NCBI GenBank assembly: GCA_017533165.1
Contig: JAFXIM010000277.1
Span: forward strand, 1-6,523
Source of the DNA: Eggerthellaceae bacterium
GTDB lineage: Bacteria; Actinomycetota; Coriobacteriia; Coriobacteriales; Eggerthellaceae
DNA length: 6,523 nt
Reading direction: 5' to 3'
Positions within the stretch are counted from its first letter, which is position 1. The number at the start of each line of letters is the position of its first letter. Below the pieces are notes generated by a model. That model saw only the letters and a list, made by a program, of their open reading frames with translations, did no database searches and was not told the origin of the DNA. The position numbers and the translations under genes are program-made. Below are positions 1 to 5,506 of the stretch, one piece after another.

Positions 1-310
1 GATCCCGAGATTACGGCGAAATCCCTTCCATCGCGCTCAGAGTGATTCGATATGGAGCTGTCAAAGTGCGAAGTCCTACTATTAAAAACTATTGAAAAAT
101 ATCTTCCTAAGCTGCTTGACCACTCATAGCTGGTCTCCTATATCGACTTGCGCAAAGGCGCGACAACGCGCAATCACGCGAGAACCTAGACGAGCACGGC
201 ACCGCGCACGCACCAGAAAACGCGAACCCCGCGGCGCGATGCGTCACGCGACCCGCTCCAGGCGTCCCACGGCACAGCGGGAAAAAGACAAGCTCGCATA
301 AAAGCGCAAT
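1..310. other. Region downstream of the his cluster with no supported gene
   Basis: This stretch follows the hisF stop codon. I see no gene I can defend. At about 75-110 lies an AT-rich patch unlike the GC-rich surroundings; at about 145-245 the sequence is crowded with CGCG and GCGC words that form several small inverted repeats, for example a 5-bp stem with an ACAA loop at 158-171 and TTGCGC/GCGCAA arms at 148-173. On the minus strand a 4-bp CGCG stem at 221-233 is followed by four T, a weak intrinsic-terminator candidate for the operon. On the plus strand the first 92 bases stay open to a TGA at 93-95, so the tail of a plus-strand gene could enter here, but other frames are also open and nothing is recognisable. 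No tRNA, convincing promoter or hisI/hisE start was found. Confidence 0.6.
217..233 (-). terminator. Weak candidate intrinsic terminator after hisF
   Basis: Read on the minus strand, a CGCG arm (230-233), a five-base GGGTT loop and a second CGCG arm (221-224) are followed directly by four T (217-220). It sits about 80 bases past the hisF stop, where an operon terminator would be expected. The stem is only 4 bp and the T run is short, and CGCG words are common in this stretch by composition, so it may be chance. Confidence 0.18.
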
Positions 311-1075
311 CTACAAACGCACCGGAATGCCCTGCGCGCGCATGTATTCCTTGACCTCGCGAACGGTAAGCTCGCCGAAATGGAACACGCTCGCAGCCAG
401 CACGGCGTCCGCTTCCCCCTCTATGATGCCCTCGGCGAAGTGCTCGATAGACCCAACGCCGCCCGATGCAATGACGGGAATGTCCACCGCACGAGCGATA
501 GTGCGCGTAAGGTGACAGTCAAAGCCGTCACGACTGCCATCGCGGTCCATGCTGGTGAGCAGAATCTCGCCAGCACCTCGACGCGCGGCCTCGCGGGCCC
601 ACTCGACGGCATCGATACCCGTGGCCTTACGGCCGCCCGCCACATACACTTCCCACTTGTTGGGGTTACCGGCAACGCTCTTCGCATCGATGGCGCACAC
701 CACGGCCTGCGTACCGAAAGCGGCCGCAGCCAGAGTCAGAAGCTCAGGGTTGGCGATGGCCGCCGAGTTCACCGATACCTTGTCAGCGCCCGCAGCAATC
801 ATGCGACGCATATCCGCCACCGTGCGGAAGCCACCTCCCACGCAGTAAGGCAGATGAAGCTCCTCGCTGGCTCGGCTAGCAAGATCGATGGTGGTTGCGC
901 GGTCATCGCTTGTGGCGGTAATGTCGAGGAAGATGACCTCATCAGCCTTCTGCTCGTCATAGCGCTGCGCGAGCTCAATGGGATCACCCGCATCGCGCAG
1001 GTTCACGAAGTTGACTCCCTTGACCACACGACCATCCTTGACGTCCATGCACGGAATAACGCGTTTCGTTAGCAT
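311..1075 (-). CDS. hisF: Imidazole glycerol phosphate synthase, cyclase subunit HisF
   Basis: HisF is the cyclase half of cytoplasmic IGP synthase. It uses ammonia channelled from HisH to turn PRFAR into imidazole glycerol phosphate and AICAR. The 254-residue product matches the usual family length and shows the (beta-alpha)8 barrel landmarks: [12 protein letters not shown] at 9-20 with catalytic Asp11, FLDITATS at 49-56, the phosphate-loop VGGGFRT at 79-85, AIDAK at 128-132 with catalytic Asp130, a MDRDG loop near 176-180, ASGGVGS at 203-209 and a GIPVRL C terminus. Arg5, Glu46 and Lys99 fall where gate residues of the ammonia channel are expected. I chose the ATG at 1075 over an in-frame TTG at 1090 because a near-perfect Shine-Dalgarno lies just upstream of the ATG, and the family normally starts with M-x-x-K-R-V-I-P-C. 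It overlaps the end of hisA by 7 bases and is the last gene of the visible cluster. Confidence 0.97.
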   Translation of the reverse strand: MLTKRVIPCMDVKDGRVVKGVNFVNLRDAGDPIELAQRYDEQKADEVIFLDITATSDDRATTIDLASRASEELHLPYCVGGGFRTVADMRRMIAAGADKVSVNSAAIANPELLTLAAAAFGTQAVVCAIDAKSVAGNPNKWEVYVAGGRKATGIDAVEWAREAARRGAGEILLTSMDRDGSRDGFDCHLTRTIARAVDIPVIASGGVGSIEHFAEGIIEGEADAVLAASVFHFGELTVREVKEYMRAQGIPVRL

Positions 1076-1800
1076 GACGCCTCCTTGCAAGCGGCAACAC
1101 CCTGAGCTAGGTCAAGCGTGCCCTCGTAGATAGCGCGACCGGTGATAATGCCCTCGATGGAGGCCGCTACGGGAGCCAAGCGTTCAATGTCCGCGATGCT
1201 GGCAACACCGCCCGAGGCGATAACCGGATGCCCGAAAGCAGCCGCCATACGCTCATAGGCCTCTCGCTCGATGCCCGTCTGCATGCCATCACGCGCAATA
1301 TCGGTGTAGATCAGGTGGCGATATCCGAGCTTGCTCATCTCGGCGGCCAGATCGGTCGCAGCCACGCCGGAGCCCTCACGCCAACCGGCGACAGCCACTT
1401 CCCCGCCCTTGGCATCGATGCCGGCAGCCAGCATGTCGCCGTAGATCTCGATAGCCGCCTGAGCGAACTCCGGATCGCGCACCAGCGCCGTGCCGAGCAC
1501 CATGCGACTCACGCCCGCATCAGCCAGACGGACCAGCGTATCCAGCGAACGAAGACCACCGCCCACCTCGATCTTGAGCTTGGTGCGACGCAAGATACGC
1601 TCGATGATCTCGATGTTCTCGGGCAGACCGGACTTAGCGCCGTTGAGGTCGACCACGTGAATCCACTCAGCGCCTGCCTCCTCGAAGACTTGAGCCTGAG
1701 CAGCGGGATCCTCGTTGTACACGGTTACCTGGTTATAATCACCCTTGGCCAAGCGCACTGCGCGCCCGTCGAGGATGTCAATTGCGGGAAGAAGGTACAT
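1069..1800 (-). CDS. hisA: ProFAR isomerase HisA
   Basis: HisA is a (beta-alpha)8 barrel enzyme that isomerises ProFAR to PRFAR by an Amadori rearrangement, feeding HisHF. The 243-residue product has family length. Visible landmarks are [13 protein letters not shown] at 5-17 with catalytic Asp8, the KGDYNQ-TVY loop at 19-28, VDLNGA at 50-55, VGGGLRS at 79-85, [14 protein letters not shown] at 127-140 with the second acidic residue Asp129, YTDIARDG at 165-172, ASGGVAS at 195-201 and GRAIYEG at 221-227. The ATG at 1800 follows the hisH stop by 13 bases, with AGAGG at 1809-1813 as ribosome binding site. The GDY-TVY loop is that of ordinary HisA, not of the dual-function PriA found in classical actinomycetes; that distinction is an inference from sequence style. 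The last 7 bases overlap hisF. Confidence 0.96.
   Translation of the reverse strand: MYLLPAIDILDGRAVRLAKGDYNQVTVYNEDPAAQAQVFEEAGAEWIHVVDLNGAKSGLPENIEIIERILRRTKLKIEVGGGLRSLDTLVRLADAGVSRMVLGTALVRDPEFAQAAIEIYGDMLAAGIDAKGGEVAVAGWREGSGVAATDLAAEMSKLGYRHLIYTDIARDGMQTGIEREAYERMAAAFGHPVIASGGVASIADIERLAPVAASIEGIITGRAIYEGTLDLAQGVAACKEASC
1080..1086 (-). promoter_or_regulatory. Strong ribosome binding site of hisF
   Basis: On the minus strand the sequence reads AAGGAGG, a nearly full match to the anti-Shine-Dalgarno, with only four bases before the ATG at 1075-1073. It lies within the last codons of hisA. It rules out the upstream TTG at 1090, which would place the site inside the coding region. It is the strongest such site among the internal junctions here. 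Confidence 0.8.
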
Positions 1801-1813
1801 GCTTGCCGCCTCT

Positions 1814-2482
1814 CTAACGGTTGTTCACGATGCGCACGAAGTTTTGCAGCATACGAGCGCCTGCATCAGAGCTCTTCTCGGGGTGGAACTGAACGCCGAA
1901 CGCATGGTCCTTGTACTGCACCACGCAGGGGAAGGTGACGGAATGAGTCGTGGTGGCAGTGGTGGCCAGAGTATCGGGCGCTGCATAGCTGTGCGTGAAG
2001 TAGAAGTACTCACCCTCTTCGATGCCTTCGAACAGCGGGCAATCCGAAGCCGCAGAACCGGAGAACTCGATGGAATTCCAACCTACATGCGGGATCTTGT
2101 AGCTTGCGCCCTGCGCATCTTGGCGCGGCAGACGCCCCACCACGCCGGGAAGGATGGCCAAGCCCTGAGGACGGATGGGATCCTCGTCCTCACCGGTGAC
2201 GGTCTCACCTTCCTCACCCTCTTCAAACATGAGGTGCATACCCAGGCAAATTCCCAGGAAGGGAACGCCGCGCTGCACGCAATCACGGACGACCTCCATC
2301 TGACCGAGCTCGCGCATGGTGTCTGCGGCATCAGCAAATGCGCCGACACCCGGCAGCACGATGGCGTCAGCCCCAGCTATGACCGCTGGATCGTCGGTAA
2401 TCAGCGCATCGCCGCCAACGGCAATGAGGCCGCGCTCGACGCTTTTCAGGTTTCCCTTGTGGTAATCGACGACAGCTATCAC
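1814..2482 (-). CDS. hisH: Imidazole glycerol phosphate synthase, glutaminase subunit HisH
   Basis: HisH is the class I glutamine amidotransferase that hydrolyses glutamine and passes ammonia to HisF. From the GTG at 2482 the product is 222 residues, slightly above the common 200-215. It shows VVDYHKGNL at 4-12, the oxyanion-region PGVGAF at 44-49, the nucleophile elbow GICLG at 77-81 with Cys79, PHVGWN at 131-136, and FHPEKSS at 199-205 giving His200 and Glu202 of the triad. The GTG start puts the first strand at the very N terminus, as in the family; an in-frame TTG at 2539 would add 19 residues without family support. The start shares one base with the hisB stop (TAGTG), so coupling is expected; only a weak GAAGGG lies upstream. 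Odd points are a longer acidic segment (about residues 86-106) and His in DYHKGNL, where Gly is usual. Confidence 0.95.
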   Translation of the reverse strand: MIAVVDYHKGNLKSVERGLIAVGGDALITDDPAVIAGADAIVLPGVGAFADAADTMRELGQMEVVRDCVQRGVPFLGICLGMHLMFEEGEEGETVTGEDEDPIRPQGLAILPGVVGRLPRQDAQGASYKIPHVGWNSIEFSGSAASDCPLFEGIEEGEYFYFTHSYAAPDTLATTATTTHSVTFPCVVQYKDHAFGVQFHPEKSSDAGARMLQNFVRIVNNR

Positions 2483-3075
2483 TACAGCGCACCCTTCGTC
2501 GTGGGAAGCTCGCCCGCGATACGCGGGTTGATGGCGCAAGCCTCACTAAGCGCACGGCCAACGGCCTTAAAGGAAGCCTCGATGATGTGATGGGCGTTTT
2601 CGCCCGCGATCTCTCGGACGTGCAGCGTAATGCCCGCATTGCTTGCCAAAGCGATGAAGAACTCCTTGGCAAGCTGCGTGTCGAAGTCGCCCACCATGCC
2701 GAAGGGAAGGTCAACGTCATAGTGCAGCTGACCGCGACCGGAAATGTCAAGCGCCGCGTGAACGAGGGCCTCATCCATGGGAATGAACTGAGACCCGAAG
2801 CGGTTGATGCCGCGCTTGTCAGCAAGGGCCTGCGCGATGGCCTGGCCGAGCACGATGCCCGTATCCTCAACGGTGTGATGGGCATCCACCTCGAGATCGC
2901 CCTTCGCCTGGACCTTGAGATCGAACAGGCCATGACGCCCAAAGGCGTTCAGCATGTGGTCAAAGAAGCCCACGCCCGTGCTGGCCTCAACCTGACCGGT
3001 ACCGTCGATGTCGATCTCAACCGTAATGGCGGTTTCCTTCGTGGTGCGCTCTACTCGCGCGACGCGATCGCTCAC
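2482..3075 (-). CDS. hisB: Imidazole glycerol phosphate dehydratase HisB (monofunctional)
   Basis: HisB removes water from IGP to give imidazole acetol phosphate, the substrate of HisC. The 197-residue product is the length of stand-alone dehydratases and lacks the N-terminal phosphatase domain of the enterobacterial bifunctional HisB. The two manganese-binding repeats are plain: FFDHMLN at 37-43 with DAHHTVED at 64-71, then AHHIIEA at 161-167 in the second half. PMDEALV at 99-105 and the C-terminal TTKGAL are further family marks. The start is GTG at 3075, preceded by AAAGGA at 3082-3087; no ATG is available nearby and the N-terminal R-x-T-x-E-T pattern begins at the normal distance. It follows hisC by 14 bases, and its stop overlaps the hisH start by one base. 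Confidence 0.97.
   Translation of the reverse strand: MSDRVARVERTTKETAITVEIDIDGTGQVEASTGVGFFDHMLNAFGRHGLFDLKVQAKGDLEVDAHHTVEDTGIVLGQAIAQALADKRGINRFGSQFIPMDEALVHAALDISGRGQLHYDVDLPFGMVGDFDTQLAKEFFIALASNAGITLHVREIAGENAHHIIEASFKAVGRALSEACAINPRIAGELPTTKGAL
2492..2497 (-). promoter_or_regulatory. Weak ribosome binding site for the GTG start of hisH
   Basis: GAAGGG on the minus strand lies 9 bases before the GTG at 2482-2480, inside the final codons of hisB. The match is poor and the spacing long, so hisH probably depends on ribosomes that have just terminated at the overlapping TAG of hisB. Confidence 0.4.
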
Positions 3076-3081
3076 TGGTTT

Positions 3082-3087
3082 TCCTTT
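3082..3087 (-). promoter_or_regulatory. Ribosome binding site supporting the GTG start of hisB
   Basis: AAAGGA on the minus strand lies in the 14-base gap after the hisC stop and 6 bases before GTG at 3075-3073. As no ATG or TTG occurs in the gap, this site fixes the GTG as the start. Confidence 0.65.
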
Positions 3088-3089
3088 CC

Positions 3090-4175
3090 CTATGACGCAG
3101 CCGAATCCGCGGCCTGCGAAACAAACTCCCCCAGCACGCTGAGGAAGGCGTTGTTTTGATCCTTCGTGCCAATGGTGACACGCAAACTACCCTCAAGACC
3201 AGCTGATTTACTGAAATCACGCACCAGAATGCCCCGAGCGTAAAGATATTCCCACGCTTCGGCAGCTCCCTCAAGCGTGAAAAGAATGTAGTTGGCATCC
3301 GAGGGGTACGGCGTCACGCCGTCGATGGCCGCAAGCGCGTCCATGACACGTCCGCGCTCGGACACGATGGCCTCGATGCCAGGTTCGAACTTAGCGCGGT
3401 TGGCGTACACCACGCGCGCGATAGCCTGGGACACGGCATCAACCGAATAGGGCTGGCGCACCTTGATGAACTCGCGAATGACATCCGGATGGGCCATGAT
3501 GTAGCCCATGCGCACGCCCGCAAGCGAGTATGCCTTGGAGAAGGTGCGCAAAATGACGAGGTTTTTGTGCTCCTTGAGATGCGGCACCATGGTCTGGCCC
3601 GAGAACTCAAAGTATGCCTCGTCCACCATGACGAGCGCATCAGTGCTGCCAAGGAGGCGCACCAGGAAGTCCTCCGATGCGTTTTCGCCCGTGGGGTTGT
3701 TCGGGCTCGTGATGACCACGAACTCGATGTCACCCTGCGCCGCGCGCTCGATGACCGCCTCTTCGTCAATGGCATAGTTGGCAAGACGCGCAACGTTGAC
3801 CACCTCGGTGCCCGTCAGGCGCGCATTAGCCGCATACACGGAGAAGGTGGGCGGCACGTTGAGGAACTTGCGGCCAGGACCACCCCAGGCAAGCGCCAGG
3901 TTGAACAGGAGCTCGTCGCCGCCGTTTCCCACAAGCACCCAATCACGCGTGAGGCCGTTTGCCTCGGCTATGAGCTCGCGCAGGTCGTTGGCCAAGGGGT
4001 CGGGGTAGCGGTTGAGCGCCACCCTTGCGATCTCGGCGGCGATTTCAGCGCGAATCTCCGCGTCGACGTCGCAGGGGTTTTCGTTTGCGGAAAGGAAGGC
4101 CTCCGCTGGCAGGTACTTGGGGTCGTAGGGAACAAGCCCGTCAAGCTGAGGGGCAGAAGCGCGCACGGTGTCCAT
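3090..4175 (-). CDS. hisC: Histidinol-phosphate aminotransferase HisC
   Basis: HisC is a PLP-dependent class I/II aminotransferase that uses glutamate to convert imidazole acetol phosphate to histidinol phosphate. The 361-residue product has normal length. Signature elements in order are NENP at 31-34, RYPDP at 56-60, GNGGDELL at 83-90 (PLP phosphate loop), SPNNPTG at 157-163, DEAYFEF at 185-191 (Asp and Tyr contacting the PLP ring), TFSKAYSLAGVRMGY at 211-225 with Schiff-base Lys214 and phosphate-binding Arg222, and LRVTIGT at 331-337 with the substrate-carboxylate Arg332. The ATG at 4175 follows the hisD stop by two bases, with GGGGGAG at 4181-4187 as ribosome binding site within the hisD end. 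Paralogues such as aromatic aminotransferases look similar, but the operon position makes HisC secure. Confidence 0.97.
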   Translation of the reverse strand: MDTVRASAPQLDGLVPYDPKYLPAEAFLSANENPCDVDAEIRAEIAAEIARVALNRYPDPLANDLRELIAEANGLTRDWVLVGNGGDELLFNLALAWGGPGRKFLNVPPTFSVYAANARLTGTEVVNVARLANYAIDEEAVIERAAQGDIEFVVITSPNNPTGENASEDFLVRLLGSTDALVMVDEAYFEFSGQTMVPHLKEHKNLVILRTFSKAYSLAGVRMGYIMAHPDVIREFIKVRQPYSVDAVSQAIARVVYANRAKFEPGIEAIVSERGRVMDALAAIDGVTPYPSDANYILFTLEGAAEAWEYLYARGILVRDFSKSAGLEGSLRVTIGTKDQNNAFLSVLGEFVSQAADSAAS

Positions 4176-4177
4176 GG

Positions 4178-5503
4178 CTACTCCCCCGCCTCTGCGCTTG
4201 CCTCAACAAGGCCTCGTGCCTCGAGGACGGCCATGCGCTCACGCACGCTTTGCGCATGAGCCCACAGGCCCTCGTGGTCTGCGATGCGGGTTACAGCAGC
4301 AGCGTCGTTGGCTAGAGCTGCGGGCGTGTACTGGATCACGCTCGACTTCTTCACGTACTCATCGACAGACAGCGGGCTCGAGTAGCGCGCGGTGCCACCG
4401 GTGGGAAGCGTGTGGTTGGGGCCGGCCACGTAGTCGCCCAATGCCTCGCAAGTCCATTCGCCGAGGAAGATAGCGCCCGCATTGCGAATGCCACCGAGCA
4501 GGTCCATGGCGTTTTCCACGTGCATCTCAAGATGCTCGGGGGCTATCACGTTCACCACGTCGAGCGCCTGGGGCATATCCTGACACACCACGATGAGGCC
4601 CTGGTCGCTCAAGGAGCTCATGGTGATGTCGGCACGCGGGGACTTCTTCACGTGCTCGGCGATAGCTGCCTCCACCGCATCCGCATATTCCTCGCTGAAG
4701 GTAACGAGATAGCATGCAGCCAGCGGATCATGCTCGGCCTGGGCCATGAGATCAATGGCCACGAGCGAGGGATCGGCAGCTTCATCGGCAACCACGCACA
4801 CCTCGGAGGGGCCGGCAATCATGTCGATCCCCACATCGCCCGACACGATCTTCTTGGCAGCAGCCACAAAGGCATTACCGGGACCGGTGACCTTGGCGAC
4901 AGGAGCGATGCTTTCGGTGCCGTAGGCCAGTGCGCCAATGGCCTGAGCGCCACCAACGGTGTAGATCTCGGTCACGCCGCCGATGCTGCACGCAGCCAGA
5001 ATGGCGGAATCAAGGGTGCCATCCTTGGTGGGCGGCGTTACGCACACGATGCGCTTCACGCCCGCAACCTGAGCGGGCAGCGCGTTCATGAGAACCGTGG
5101 AGGGATAGAGGGCGCGGCCGCCCGGCACATAGATGCCCACGGAGTCGAGCGGGCTTACCTTCGCGCCCAAAATGGCTCCGTCCTCACGAGCAAAGAACCA
5201 GCTCTGCTGCTTCTGACGCTCATGGAAATCGCGGATCTGCCGAGCGGCATGGCGCAGCGCGTCCAAGGTTTCGGGATCCACCGCATCGAGCGCCGCCTCG
5301 ATGGCCTCGGGCTTCACGCGAAAATCTTCGATCAGCACGCCGTCGAATCTCTCCGTGAAATCACGCAGGGCGGCGTCGCCACGCGAGCGCACCTCTTCGA
5401 TGATGGAAGTTGCGGCCGTAAGAGCCTTGGCGTTGAAGGCGCCGGTGCGGTTGATGTACGAGCTGTCGAACTGCTCGGTTTGGGCGAGTTTGACTCGACG
5501 CAT
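4178..5503 (-). CDS. hisD: Histidinol dehydrogenase HisD
   Basis: HisD catalyses the last two steps, oxidising histidinol through histidinal to histidine with two NAD+, using one zinc per active site. The 441-residue product is about family length. Landmarks are [10 protein letters not shown] at 126-135, [15 protein letters not shown] at 182-196, VTGPGN at 205-210, DMIAGPSEV at 227-235, AQAEHDP at 254-260 carrying zinc ligands Gln255 and His258, APEHLE at 321-326 with catalytic Glu323 and His324, [15 protein letters not shown] at 356-370 with zinc ligand Asp357 and His364, and His416 as the last zinc ligand. The ATG at 5503 follows the hisZG stop by three bases, in the same reading frame, with AAGGAG at 5510-5515. 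Residues 4-9 (VKLAQT) repeat, at DNA level, the end of the upstream HisG domain. All key residues are present, so the enzyme should be active. Confidence 0.97.
   Translation of the reverse strand: MRRVKLAQTEQFDSSYINRTGAFNAKALTAATSIIEEVRSRGDAALRDFTERFDGVLIEDFRVKPEAIEAALDAVDPETLDALRHAARQIRDFHERQKQQSWFFAREDGAILGAKVSPLDSVGIYVPGGRALYPSTVLMNALPAQVAGVKRIVCVTPPTKDGTLDSAILAACSIGGVTEIYTVGGAQAIGALAYGTESIAPVAKVTGPGNAFVAAAKKIVSGDVGIDMIAGPSEVCVVADEAADPSLVAIDLMAQAEHDPLAACYLVTFSEEYADAVEAAIAEHVKKSPRADITMSSLSDQGLIVVCQDMPQALDVVNVIAPEHLEMHVENAMDLLGGIRNAGAIFLGEWTCEALGDYVAGPNHTLPTGGTARYSSPLSVDEYVKKSSVIQYTPAALANDAAAVTRIADHEGLWAHAQSVRERMAVLEARGLVEASAEAGE
5477..5494 (-). repeat. Direct repeat copy 2, in the hisD start
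   Basis: These 18 bases encode VKLAQT (residues 4-9 of HisD) and are identical to 5543-5560 near the end of hisZG. The next two codons, for Glu-Gln, also match once a single extra Leu codon in the upstream copy is skipped. The two copies are 66 bases apart and in the same frame. Confidence 0.85.
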
Positions 5504-5506
5504 GGA

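Noticed and set aside
3..95. Possible C-terminal tail of a plus-strand gene entering from the left edge (open to TGA at 93-95)
   Set aside because: The two other plus frames are also open for 14 and 27 codons and a minus frame is open as well, so the openness is not informative; no family is recognisable in 30 residues.
60..100. Possible promoter in the AT-rich patch, including a TTGACA on the minus strand
   Set aside because: No acceptable -10 element is found at 16-18 bases from the TTGACA, and no plus-strand pair fits either.
186..299. 37-residue minus-strand frame after hisF
   Set aside because: No ribosome binding site before its ATG and no recognisable features; does not resemble HisI or HisE.
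92..301. 69-codon plus-strand frame in the downstream region
   Set aside because: Extremely Arg-rich product produced by CGCG-rich DNA, with no domain; not believable as a protein from sequence alone.
380..1072. 230-codon open frame on the plus strand opposite hisF
   Set aside because: Antisense mirror of a clear HisF; no motif and no convincing ribosome binding site.
2482..2539. Longer HisH starting at the TTG at 2539
   Set aside because: It would overlap hisB by 58 bases and add 19 residues before the first strand; HisH normally begins directly at that strand, so GTG at 2482 is preferred.
1745..2590. 281-codon open frame on the plus strand opposite hisH
   Set aside because: It spans the hisA, hisH and hisB junctions antisense, has no family motif and is explained by codon bias on the true strand.
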